Positions 1 through 10,600 of a stretch of DNA of 29,662 nt are shown piece after piece (the first letter of the stretch is position 1; each line of letters opens with the position of its first letter). This DNA comes from a virus: the IMG/VR virus record IMGVR_UViG_3300032241_000606, positions 1 through 29,662 of that record, one strand, 5' to 3'. The notes under the pieces are model-generated. The model made no database searches. It was not told the origin of the DNA and saw only the letters and a list, made by a program, of their open reading frames with translations. Position numbers and translations under genes: made by a program.

Positions 1-858
1 CCTACGCCTACACCTACGCCTACAGGTACAGCTACGCCCACACCCACACCTACTCCAACACCGACGCCTACACCTACGCCTACACCTACACCTACTCCAA
101 CAGCGACAGCTACGCCTACACCTACACCTACTCCAACAGCGACAGCTACGCCTACACCTACACCTACTCCAACAGCGACAGCTACACCTACACCTACACC
201 TACTCCAACGGCCACAGGTACACCCAAGCCTACGCCCACACCCACGCCTACTCCAACGGCCACAGGTACACCCAAGCCTACGCCCACACCCACGCCTACC
301 CCAACGGCCACAGGTACACCCAAGCCTACGCTACCGCCCACAACGGTGCCGCCTACAACAATTCCGCCAACTACGCTACCGCCCACAACGGTGCCGCCTA
401 CAACAATTCCGCCAACTACGCTACCGCCCACAACGGTGCTTACAACTGCGCCGCCAACCACTGTTCCAGTTACAACAGTACCACCAATAGTTACAACTAA
501 ACCTTCAACTACAACAACTGGGCCAACAGGATTAACACAGCCTCAAGCGCAAGCTTTGGCGACGGCGTTAGGCATCCCTGCACTTGCAAATGTGTTTTAT
601 TACGGCAAGCAGTTTGGTGCTAAGTTTGAAAAGGTAGACAAGTATGGGCACTTGATTGAAGAGCCATACAAGCCATTGAGCGTGACAAAAGCAGGGGCTG
701 AAGGGGATGAAAGCGATTATTACGGTAGTGATCTTCCGGTTGCTAAATCTGACCAAACCAGCGAAAATACTGGTAACGACACGGTATCTAAACTTTTAAG
801 TAGTGCAGATAACTCTGTATCCATGGATGATATTCTGAAAATTGTTAGGGGAACATAA
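1..858 (+). CDS. Pro/Thr-repeat virion-type protein, 5' end missing
   Basis: The frame is open from the first base, so the gene starts outside the window; a GTG at 346 is in frame but lies inside the repeat and is probably not the true start. The visible 285 codons split in two. Codons 1-175 are almost only Pro and Thr with some Ala, Gly, Val and Ile, built from three tandem repeat families. Codons 176-285 are ordinary sequence (GLTQPQAQALATALGIPALA, then a Tyr/Lys/Glu-rich stretch and an acidic Ser-rich tail). PT-rich tracts usually form extended, rigid linkers, so a stalk or spacer in a tail or fibre protein is a fair inference, but no fold is recognised. The stop shares its last base with the next start (TAATG), and the next gene's Shine-Dalgarno AGGGGA lies inside this gene's end. 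Confidence 0.8.
   Translation, partial: PTPTPTPTGTATPTPTPTPTPTPTPTPTPTPTPTATATPTPTPTPTATATPTPTPTPTATATPTPTPTPTATGTPKPTPTPTPTPTATGTPKPTPTPTPTPTATGTPKPTLPPTTVPPTTIPPTTLPPTTVPPTTIPPTTLPPTTVLTTAPPTTVPVTTVPPIVTTKPSTTTTGPTGLTQPQAQALATALGIPALANVFYYGKQFGAKFEKVDKYGHLIEEPYKPLSVTKAGAEGDESDYYGSDLPVAKSDQTSENTGNDTVSKLLSSADNSVSMDDILKIVRGT
73..216 (+). repeat. Tandem 36-bp repeat, four units
   Basis: Units at 73-108, 109-144, 145-180 and 181-216 each encode twelve residues of the pattern (A/P)TPTPTPTPTAT. The second and third units are identical at all 36 bases. The first differs in its first codon and the last in three codons. All units keep the reading frame. Confidence 0.9.
199..330 (+). repeat. Tandem 48-bp repeat, two full units and a partial
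   Basis: Units at 199-246 and 247-294 are identical, and 295-330 repeats the first 36 bases with one change. Each encodes PTPTATGTPKPTPTPT. The first unit overlaps the end of the 36-bp array because both begin with the same PTPT codons, as if one array grew out of the other. Confidence 0.9.
331..438 (+). repeat. Tandem 45-bp repeat, two full units and a partial
   Basis: Units at 331-375 and 376-420 are identical and encode LPPTTVPPTTIPPTT. Bases 421-438 repeat the first 18 bases before the sequence diverges. This third family uses a different five-residue rhythm (xPPTT) from the two upstream PT arrays, so the protein is a mosaic of separate minisatellites. Confidence 0.9.
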
Positions 859-2063
859 TGGGTGACGAAAACCAAACAAGTGGCTTTTTAGACGATTTTA
901 ATGACCCCGGGTACTCAGATAGCTCAAGCTATTCAGATAGTTCGTCAAATCCAACAGTGTTGAATTACTACACGCTGAATGGTAATACGTATCAGTTATT
1001 GTCGAATGGACAATATCAAGTGGTGGATGAAGCTGGAAACGTAACACCTTCAAACTCGACCGACTACAACAACGCCGCACAAGGCATACAATCAAGCACA
1101 GCTTCTAACATTACTCCTGCTGATAAATCAGGTAGTACTATTACTTCGTCAGGCGATACCTCCCTCGGCCAACAAATCAAAAATTTGATCTCGGGAAATA
1201 GTTCCCTTGGGGCTGCTGGCTCCATCGCCAGCCTTGCAGGTATTGCTTCACTTTTAAATAACGCGTTAGGTGGTAGCGGTACTAATGCCGCGTACAAAGG
1301 TTATACAGGTGGTATAGATAATTACTCTGCTACACGCCAACAATACGCAACGCCACAACAGCAAATTGGCACATATTCGGGTAATTTACCTGCTAATGCA
1401 ACGGCTGCTCAACAAGCCAACGCAATCACACCATCGCAACTTTCAAGCTACATAAATAATCCTAATCTTACAAATGCCCAAAAAGTGGATGCCATGAATC
1501 AATACGGAGTTACTCCGCAACAAGTGGCAAGTGCAACAGGAATGGATCCCGCTACAGTCCAAGAAGCATACCAAACTGCTATGGGCCCAAATGCAACATT
1601 AGGTTCTAATTACAGACCGGGGCAAGGTGGAATTACATACTTTAGTCCTATGGTGTACACACCTGTGACGTCCACGTTAAATAATGCGTCTGCGACATCT
1701 ACACCTACACCTACACCAACCCCAACACCTTCTGCCGCTTCGGGTGGAATTATGCGTAGTTACGCTACAGGTGGTGGAATTGGGTCTCTCGGTACGTATT
1801 CTGACGGAGGTAGAATGCTTAGAGGCCCAGGCGACGGAGTATCTGACTCTATTCCAGCAACCATAGGTGGTCACCAAAAAGCTGCGTTAGCCGATGGTGA
1901 GTTTGTTATTCCAGCCCGAATTGTTTCGGAAATTGGCAATGGCTCTAGCGATGCTGGGGCACGCAAGTTATACGCTATGATGGAGCGTATTCAACATGCT
2001 CGAAAAAAGACAACTAAAAATGTCGCTGCTGATACCAAAGCAGAAAAATATTTACCCGCATAA
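858..2063 (+). CDS. Virion-associated protein with PT linker and conserved C-terminal GPGDGVSDSIPA motif
   Basis: A 401-residue protein started by ATG at 858 behind AGGGGA. Residues 15-35 are Ser/Asp/Tyr-rich, 60-200 are low complexity, and about 200-245 form a short helical segment (YGVTPQQVASATGMDPATVQ). A PT linker at 281-291 (TPTPTPTPTP) echoes the previous gene, followed by GGIMRSYATGGGIG at 296-309. The C-terminus is the most protein-like part: GPGDGVSDSIPA at 323-334 and ADGEFVIPA at 345-353, a pattern I know from uncharacterised phage tail or virion proteins, then a basic tail. Its place in the virion gene run supports a structural role; the exact part is unknown. Confidence 0.75.
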   Translation: MGDENQTSGFLDDFNDPGYSDSSSYSDSSSNPTVLNYYTLNGNTYQLLSNGQYQVVDEAGNVTPSNSTDYNNAAQGIQSSTASNITPADKSGSTITSSGDTSLGQQIKNLISGNSSLGAAGSIASLAGIASLLNNALGGSGTNAAYKGYTGGIDNYSATRQQYATPQQQIGTYSGNLPANATAAQQANAITPSQLSSYINNPNLTNAQKVDAMNQYGVTPQQVASATGMDPATVQEAYQTAMGPNATLGSNYRPGQGGITYFSPMVYTPVTSTLNNASATSTPTPTPTPTPSAASGGIMRSYATGGGIGSLGTYSDGGRMLRGPGDGVSDSIPATIGGHQKAALADGEFVIPARIVSEIGNGSSDAGARKLYAMMERIQHARKKTTKNVAADTKAEKYLPA

Positions 2064-2072
2064 GGATATATC

Positions 2073-3002
2073 ATGACAACCACGGCAGCTACATCAGGAA
2101 CGGCAGCATCCGCACTACCCGCAATTGGCGGATCATCAAGCTCGACACTGTCTGACTGGGCGGGCCCGTATGTCACCCAAATGTTGGGGCAAGCGCAAGC
2201 TGTTGCCAATCAACCTTACCAAGTTTATCAAGGGCCCTTGACTGCTGGCCCTTCTAGCGTACAACAAAATTTATTTTCTGGTATTGGTGGTTTAACTTTA
2301 CCCTCAAACTATGGGCAGAGTTGGACTAATGCGGGAGCACCTGCATTACCCAGTGCAGCTACCAATGTACCAAGTCAAACATCATCTATTGATCAAGCTG
2401 CCGCAGGGAACACAAGTACATCAGGTTTAGCAAATACGCAAATGGCTAATCCCAATAATACAAGTATGGCTGCTCAGTATATGAATCCATACTTGGCGCA
2501 GTCTTTGACACCGCAATTAAATCTTTTGGCCCAAACTGCACAAGCCAATGAACAAAGCGATTTGGGTAAATTGACTTCGCAAGGCGCATTTGGTGGATCA
2601 AGACAGGCCGTACTTCAAGGCATGGATCAGAATGCTTTGTTAGGTCAACAGGCCAACTTGATTGGTCAAGGTTATAACACGGCTTACAACAATGCAATGC
2701 AGCAGTTTAATCAAGATCAACAAAATGCAAATCAACTGGCTAACACAATGAACACCATTGGTCAGACTCAGCAAGGTATCAACCAAGCTGGGGTCACTGC
2801 CGACTACAATGAGTTCTTGAACCAACGCAATTACCCAATGACTCAGTTGCAGTTTGAGCAATCTATGCTGCAAGGTTTGCCAATTTCTACAGTGACCAAC
2901 ACACCAACACAACAGACTGGTATCCAAGGCCTTTCTAGTGCAATCGGTGGTTTGGGGTCATTGGCTACAAACCTAAGCAACTTAGGTATTAAACTTAGTT
3001 AA
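2073..3002 (+). CDS. Gln/Asn-rich virion-associated protein
   Basis: A 309-residue protein with Shine-Dalgarno AAGGA before the ATG, nine bases after the previous stop. The N-terminus has an aromatic segment (GPYVTQMLGQAQAV, then PYQVYQGPLTAGPSSVQ). Near residue 165 is GAFGGSRQAVLQGMDQ, followed by a long Gln/Asn/Ala-rich helical stretch and a Gly/Leu-rich end. The combination of a PYQxYxGPLTAGPS-like start and a GAFGGSRQA motif is familiar from uncharacterised proteins beside internal virion proteins in podovirus-like phages, so a virion or neck-associated role is likely. No enzymatic motif or membrane segment is visible. Confidence 0.75.
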   Translation: MTTTAATSGTAASALPAIGGSSSSTLSDWAGPYVTQMLGQAQAVANQPYQVYQGPLTAGPSSVQQNLFSGIGGLTLPSNYGQSWTNAGAPALPSAATNVPSQTSSIDQAAAGNTSTSGLANTQMANPNNTSMAAQYMNPYLAQSLTPQLNLLAQTAQANEQSDLGKLTSQGAFGGSRQAVLQGMDQNALLGQQANLIGQGYNTAYNNAMQQFNQDQQNANQLANTMNTIGQTQQGINQAGVTADYNEFLNQRNYPMTQLQFEQSMLQGLPISTVTNTPTQQTGIQGLSSAIGGLGSLATNLSNLGIKLS

Positions 3003-3011
3003 AGGCTAACC

Positions 3012-4682
3012 ATGTTTGACTTAAATAGAACCATTGGCGACTTGGTAGCCACGGCGCACGGGATGAACCCTGCTTCTCCTCTTACGCCTATTCAAGCCAT
3101 GATGAAGTTGCAGCAAATTGACATGGCGCTCAAGCAAGGAAAAAATCCTAAAGACGTAGCCAAAAGCACTGTGCTTGATCAAACGCTTGAGGGGATTCAA
3201 TCTGCGTTAACGCCAAAATCTGCTCAACCATCCCAAGGTATTGCTCAAGGAATGCTAGTTCCACAAGGCGCCCCCCAAGGAATGCCACAAGGTGCACCGC
3301 AGGGCGGCCCACAAGCTGGCCCACTACAAGTGCAAGCACCAAGTCAACAGCAAGCAAACCAAGCACAGATGCAAGCTGCGGCTCAACAACAAGCGATGGC
3401 GGCTCAACAAGCACCACAGCAACCGACAATGTCCATGGCTCATGGTGGGATTACGCACGTTCCATCTAACTTGCATTTCCATGGCGGTGGAATCATTGCG
3501 TTCTCGGGGCCAACACCTGATAACAATAATAGCCAAGTACAAGACCCGAATGCCCCTGCCGCTAATGCCCCTGCCGCTAATGCGCCAGAAGTTCAACCCT
3601 ACGATGCAGATGCTGCATTAGCCCAAGCACAACAACAAGCACAGGATTTGATTAACTATCAACCCACAACAAATGTGCAGAGTAAAGCTGACATCTTAAA
3701 GACGATGCCTCAGTGGGCACAAAGCGCTGCAGCCGTTGCACCCGGTGCTAACTATCTTAAAGATCAAAACGATATTAACGATCTACAACAGAAACAATTC
3801 CTTGCCCAAAGAGAGCATCTCCAGCAACAGCAAGGTCTCCCTGCATTGTTCAAAGCATTGACACAAGCAGGTCAAGTTACAGGGCAAAGAGGTCTTGGCT
3901 CTTTCTTAGGCCAACTGGGTAGCGCAATCGACCAAGGCCAAGAAAGCCAATTTAATCAGCAAATGGCGTTGTCCACGGCTGAGATCAAACAAAAATCCAC
4001 GATGGCTGATGCCAGAAATACAGTCGAAGAATTACAACGTGCCACTGCCAATAACGACGTACAGGGTATTCAGAAGGCTCAGGCTGAACTTGATAAGATC
4101 GCCAAAGACTTACAAGTATCCAAAGCCACATTGGTCGGCCATTTGGCTACAACCGCTGGCTCAGTCAAGGCTGCTGAACGCAGGGCCGAAGCTACTGAAA
4201 ATGCTGCAGAAGTTGGCGCCGAGGCTAGACGTGCCGCTGCCAATACAGCAAAACCACCCAAAGACCAAGCTGAGGGTATTGCGACTTATTCGCCTGATAT
4301 TAAACGTGTGCACCCAGATTGGAGCGACGAACAAATTAAAGCCGAAGCTTTAAGACAGTATCAAATGGGCAAGCAAGCAGGTACACTAACTGGGGTATTT
4401 GCACGTTCGCACAAAGATGCAATGACTGCATTGCAGAAAGAAAAATTGAACCGATCAATAAATAGCCAAGCCCCGATGACGGAAGATGAAGAGCATGCGT
4501 ACATAGAGAAATATATGGCCGGTGCTATTCCTGCTATGTCTTCTGGAGCGCCAAGTGGTGGCGGTACTGGAGGAGGGGCTAATTCTGCTCAGCCCCCCGG
4601 TACAACATTAGGAAGACATGTTGAAGGCAAAGGGCAAGAAGTGCTGAAAGATGGTAAAGTAATCGGCTATATGCGGGATTAA
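3012..4682 (+). CDS. Ala/Gln-rich virion protein with MAHGGI and HGGGIIAFSG motifs
   Basis: A 556-residue protein preceded by AAAGG. Residues 75-140 are Gln, Pro, Gly and Ala repeats. Residues 142-166 hold MAHGGI and then HGGGIIAFSG. Gly-Gly-Ile segments of this kind recur in phage virion proteins of unknown function, and the upstream 401-residue protein has a related GGIMRSYATGGG. Next come an APAANAP duplication and a long predicted helical, probably coiled-coil region (about 300-420). The C-terminus has a Gly-rich stretch and ends in a short basic/acidic segment. It lies directly before the giant protein, which fits an internal or ejected virion protein, but the role is inferred from context only. 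Confidence 0.75.
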   Translation: MFDLNRTIGDLVATAHGMNPASPLTPIQAMMKLQQIDMALKQGKNPKDVAKSTVLDQTLEGIQSALTPKSAQPSQGIAQGMLVPQGAPQGMPQGAPQGGPQAGPLQVQAPSQQQANQAQMQAAAQQQAMAAQQAPQQPTMSMAHGGITHVPSNLHFHGGGIIAFSGPTPDNNNSQVQDPNAPAANAPAANAPEVQPYDADAALAQAQQQAQDLINYQPTTNVQSKADILKTMPQWAQSAAAVAPGANYLKDQNDINDLQQKQFLAQREHLQQQQGLPALFKALTQAGQVTGQRGLGSFLGQLGSAIDQGQESQFNQQMALSTAEIKQKSTMADARNTVEELQRATANNDVQGIQKAQAELDKIAKDLQVSKATLVGHLATTAGSVKAAERRAEATENAAEVGAEARRAAANTAKPPKDQAEGIATYSPDIKRVHPDWSDEQIKAEALRQYQMGKQAGTLTGVFARSHKDAMTALQKEKLNRSINSQAPMTEDEEHAYIEKYMAGAIPAMSSGAPSGGGTGGGANSAQPPGTTLGRHVEGKGQEVLKDGKVIGYMRD

Positions 4683-4684
4683 TT

Positions 4685-7600
4685 ATGCGCTTTGTACCTA
4701 TTGAGGATGCAGCAGAACAGCCAACTACCACGGGGCCTAAATTTGTGCCCCTTGAAGAGAGCACTGGGCCTAAGTTTGTACCTATCGAAGAAGATACTGC
4801 GCCAGCCCCAATTGTTAAAGCCAGCGCACCCGTAGCTGCACCGACACCCACATCAGCCCCATTAGCTGATCTTGGCTCCCCCATGGGGGAAAGTCTTGGT
4901 ACTGAGATTACCAACGTTGCACAACCTAAACCTGTAAGTGTATTGCAGGGTAAACAGCTTCCTCCCACTGCACCGACTGAAGATAAGTTTGTACTTAATC
5001 CTAAGTTTACCAATGGTATAGAAGCTAAACTTAATGCTTTACCTGAAGAAGAACGCCAAGCCGCATTGGATAATCTTGCCGAACGCACGGATGCTTATGG
5101 CCGTGCAGCTAAGTTAATTCAACAACGTTATAAAAATTACGACGCTCTCAAAACCGATACTGAGAAAAAGACATTTGACCCTAGGCTCGAAGCCCAGCAA
5201 AAACGTTTCATGGAGCAAGGTGCTGGTGCAGATACTGCTGAAGTATTGGCAAAACAACAAGCTCTCAGTGGGCAGATTGGCCCTAACGCAGCACAAGTAA
5301 CTGAGACACCCAAAGCGGTACAAGAAGGCCAAGAATATAGGCCGAATGAGAATGCTACGCCGATTGAGCAGACAATCAATACTATTCAACGTGGCGCCAA
5401 GAAAGGACTTATTGGTGCGGAACAAGGGTATCGTGGTATTAATCTGTTTGCTGGAGAAGCTCTCGGCATTGACGTATCGCAGAACAAAAATCGTCTTGAT
5501 GCGCTTAATGAAAATCTTCAAGGCATGGGTGAAAACCCTAATAAAGCCCTTAATCATATTGAGAATGCGATAGCATCTATAGGACAACAGCTTCCTTATA
5601 TGTTAGCTGGTACAGCGACAGGTTCGCAGCTTGCCGTACTAGGCCCTATGTTTACCAATTCATTTGGTCAAAACTATGAAGAAGCTCGCCGAAATGGTTT
5701 GAGTTTTGAAGATAGTACGATTAGAGGTTTATTCAATGGTTTGCTTGAAGTAGCTGGTGAATTTCCCGGATTGAGCCAAGAAATTGAGGCTCTTAAAAGT
5801 GTAACGGGCAAGATGTCCACCAGTGAGATTATTGCAAATTTTTTCCGACCCCATCTGAAAGAACAAGCGGGCGAACTGCTCACGTACGCAGGACAGACTG
5901 GGGTGGACACCGCATACGGGTTAAACCCCGATATGGATTTACAGAAGTTTTTAAGTGGTGCTTTGGATACCATAATTGCTACATTCACCCAGCATGGTAT
6001 TTTGGCGACCGGCGGCGCAGCCATGAACAAAATGCTATCCAGAGCGGCAGGGCTAAAGAATATTAAAAACCCAGAAGAAACCCATCTAGATGCGGAAAAA
6101 CTAGCCGAGCAAAAAGGGTTCTTGGTTCCAACGCCTAAGAAAGAGGAAGCTGCCCCACCAGCCCCTGCACCAAATTATGGTGTGCAAAATGCCACGTATC
6201 AAAAAGGATATGGCGAAACCAATATCAATGCCCCAGCCGCTGCTGTCACTACACCAACTGATTTAGGGCCAATCGGTGAAGTTAGACCAAGCGAAGAATT
6301 AAAACCTACGACTACTACAGAAACACCAGCACCAGCCCCTGCAGTAGACCAAGCAGCACAAATAAAACAGCTTACTGAAGAACATGTAAAAAGCGGCGTT
6401 CCAGAAGAAGATGCCCAAGTATTAGCTGAAAGAGAAGTAAAAGGAATAGAAAATGCTAGACAGCCTGTCAGTACACCAAGTGGAGTTAGCACTACAACAC
6501 CTAGCGAACCCTCTGCCGGAGGCGCCCCCACAGGAGCTGGAGCACCTGCAGGAAATGGAGTGGTTTCTACTGAGCCGAATGCTGGACAGCCTATTGCTGG
6601 AGAAGAAGCGAAGCCCGCTACAGTAGATCAGGAGACTGGGGAGATAACCCCAACTGAAACTAAAGAGCAACCCAAAACACCCGAGGAAACTCAGAAAGCT
6701 TTAACAACAGGAGAACTCAGTGGCCCTTCGACCCTTGAAACCGTCCAAGCAAAACCGCAAGAACAGAAAACAAAATCAGCCGCCGGAAGACCAGCAGCAC
6801 CTGCGGAAGTAAAGGACAAAAAAGCTGCGGCAGCTAAGGAAACTCGGGCCGCTACTGATAAAGCCAACTACACAGTCAAGAAGGCATTGCCTCTTTTAGA
6901 TCAACTTGCTCAGCCTGTTGATACGTCGGAAGCTGCAGATGAAGACGCAGCTAAAGAAATGGTCGCAGCACATGCGGCTAAAAAGAGAGCGATCATCAGA
7001 GAACTGCTGATGCATTTCAATAACCCCAAGATTAGGGGTACTGAAGCATGGAAGCGTGTTAAGTCTGCTCTGGCTCATCCATCAATTACGGAAAAAGAAA
7101 AGAGCGACATTGATGCGGGTTTGAAGATTGCTCAGAAACCATTGAAGCAGTCTAGCAGTCCAGTCGGCAAAGCAGACAGAAGTTTCAGCAGAGTTCCAAA
7201 TGCGGCCCAAGCGTTGGCTCGCATCATGAAGACCGGAACCATATTTGAAAAACTGATCGCTGGGCGTTTGCGTGGGTATGTTAATGGTGTTAAGTTTGTT
7301 GTTATTGAAGTCGGCCAAGAGTTACCTGAAGAACTCCAGCAACATATCCAAGACTTTGATGCGGCTCGTGGCTTGTACATGCCCGACACCAACACGGTAT
7401 ACCTCAAAGGCGATAGCTACGGCAACGACCATGGTATCAACAACATCACTGTGCTGCATGAATTGCTCCATGCTGCAACCAACCAAAAGATTGTGCTCGG
7501 CCTCAATGCCCTGCACAAAGGATTAAGCGACGCCAAACTCACTGGGTTTGTACGGGATTTGACCAATCTTGGTATGCGTGCATCTAAGATATACGATGCC

Positions 7601-10600
7601 TTAGACCGCAGGGGTTTGGTATCCAAAGAGCTCAAGCAAGTGGTGGAATCTACATTAGAGTTCCATGACGACGGCACGCCCTACTACAAAATTTTTGATG
7701 AACCCCAAGAGTTCTTGGCTTATGGTTTGACCGACCCTACGTTCCAAAACTTCTTGGAAATCATTCCATCTACTAAAGCAGAGAAAAGCGCCTTTGGTGA
7801 ATTCGTTCGCAAAATCCTAAACCTCTTTAATATCGGCAAGGATAATTACAGCGCACTGCACGATTTGGTTGATGTCACCGACAAGATCCTTGATGCCAAG
7901 AAAACTCCACTGATGCGTTTGGTGGAGTACGGTATGCCACCATTGAAGTCGGCATTACCATCACAGCAGAATGCGGCTGATCAAGCCAAGCGTGATGCGC
8001 AGCAATTTGAAGCACAAACAAAAATCTACGACCGTAGCAATACAGGTGCGGAGATTCTCAAGGCCAATCAAGCCATTCAAATTATAAAGAACCCATCTAA
8101 GGCTTTGGGTGCATTTAAGTATGCATTCAAGGATATGACTTACGCCAACAAGGACTTTATCCTTAACTTTCCCACAACCGACTTTGTGGCTGAAGTATCC
8201 GGTATCCAGTCTTTGAAAGATGCCAACATGCACTTAGAGCGCATGGGCGGCATGCAGAAACAAATGATGTCCGATGTATCAAACTTGATTGAATCAATCG
8301 AGAAGGACTTAGGTGACGATGACGCATTGAAGAACGAATGGACTCAGTTTACATTTGCTGTGCAGGGCATTAACCCAGAAACAACTGGGGCGCAAAACGT
8401 TAAAAACGCATGGAATGCGCTTGGGGCAAAAGGTCAGTCTGCTTTTAAGAAGATCACAAAGTACTACGCCCGCATGTTCGATTACATGGGGCTGATCCTA
8501 GAACAGAATCTGCAAGCTCTCGGCGGGGACAGCTCAGAAACAAGCCATGTGCTCGATCAAGTACGGGCTACGATCAATTCGCAAAACAGAATTGATTCCT
8601 ATGTGTCTTTGTTGCGTGATCAAAATGGCCAATTCTGGGTGGCTGAAAAAGGCGGTGGTTTTTGGACTGCTAAAACCCAAGCCAACCGCAGAAAGTTATT
8701 GGAGTTCTTTGCCAAGGAAAAGAATAAAACAGTTGACCAACTTATAAAAGATGGTGATGTTCGCCAAGGTAATGACTTGGCCTCTTTGCGCAAAGACACA
8801 TTGGAAACAAGCCCACTGCTTCAGCGCATCTTCACATTGATTGATAAGTCAAGTTTCAACACGGGCGATCCAATCCGCAACAAGTCTTACCAAGAAGCGA
8901 TCAAAGAAGATATCTTCCAAATGTGGCTGCATCTGCAACCTGAGAACAGCATCCGCAAGAACTTCATTAACCGTAAGACAATACCCGGATACAACGTTGA
9001 TCTTTTGCAAGGGCTGGCCATCCAAGGCAGTAAGTTCTCATTGCAGATTCCAAGGTTGAAATATGGCCGAGCAGCTCGGTTGGCTGTGTCTGCGGCTAGA
9101 GCGAATACCAAGGATCAGCTTGAGTTGACTCCATACGTTAAGCAGATGGATCAACGGGTTACGAACGCAATGACTCCTGAGAAGGAAGGCAAGATCAGCA
9201 CGGTGGCTCGGTTCTTCACCAACCTGTCGTCGATATATTATTTATCTGAGGCTACTGCAATTACTAACGTATTGAGCGCTTATGAGGTTGGTTTACCCCA
9301 ACTAATGAAGAAGCATTCTCCTGCCGCTGCCGCTGCCGAGCTTGGTAGGTCAATGAAGGTATTTAATCTAACCGGAGTTCGCAATAAAGATGGTGGCTGG
9401 ACTATGCCGACCATACTCAATACCGTGCAAGAAAATGAGGACGATGCACCTGACGTAGCAAATAGGAAAAAAGAAGAGCGCATGGCTCTGAATCAAATGG
9501 TTAACCTTGGGGTTAGCGAGAACACTGCGATCAGAAATCTATTCCACAGGGCTGAGACTCCCAGCGATAGCGATCTTGACAAGGCATTGCGCACTGCTAA
9601 AACGATTGGTACTTTGGCAACGTTTGATATTATCCATGCGTCCGAACGTATCTCTCGTGAAATGATTTATTACTCATCGTTTAGATTGGGTAGAGATAAA
9701 CTCTTAAGGGGCCTTAAAAATAGTCTTAGATATAAAACGTTGAAGACTGATGAGGAAAGAAATGCGGCAGAGCATCAGTTTGTTAAAGACCATATGGATG
9801 ATCTAGTGGCTCAAGCCGCTAAAGATGTGCGTCAATCATTGTTTAACTACAATCCTGCCAACCGTCCATCATTCCTTAAGTCAACTGGCGGTCGCTTGAT
9901 GTTCCAGTTTGCGGTGTACAAACTCAACATTCTGCAATTCCAACTCAGAAACTTGATCGGCATGGTCAAGCCTTTGGACGACAGCACCCGTGCTGAAGCA
10001 ATGCGTGCGTTCTTTGGCTCCATGTTTACTTCATGGACTCTTGGTGGTGTGACCAACATGGCTGGTGGATCTTTACTGATTGGTTTCCTCAGCGCACTTT
10101 ACAACAGAGAAAGAGATAAGTTACCTGCCGATATGCGCCAGCTAGAAGGATTTGAATGGTACAAGCACAACTGGCTCAAGAACTTGGCTGACGTTAGAAT
10201 TGGTAATAGCGACTTAGGCTCAATCGTTAGAGATGGCCCAGTCAACGCATTCAGTGGGCTCGACATCGGTAGCCATACCAATATGTCCGATATATTCTTT
10301 AACCCCAGCAGTGTGGTTGAAGGCCGCACCATGCGGGATCAGATTGTGAATTACTTGACGGCTATTCTGCCGCCTGTACCGTCTATGGTTCAATCCATGG
10401 CGCAAGGTCTCCAGCATTTGTCCGACGGTGAATACTTAAAAGGTATTGAGAAACTTTATCCTGCAGCGTCTATGCGCCACTTGTTACAAGCCTACCGTTA
10501 TTCAACGCAAGGTGAGACAACCAAATACAATCAAACAATCATGACACCTCCCGGTGCTACACGTACTGACAAAGACTTTAGACGCGGTGAGATTCTAGGC

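Noticed and set aside
1-438. CRISPR-like array
   Set aside because: The repeats are directly adjacent, in frame, have no unique spacers and encode Pro/Thr.
843-851. Half of the palindrome (TTGTTAGGG) before the start at 858
   Set aside because: The left half is missing, and GTTAGGGGA is explained by the ribosome site.
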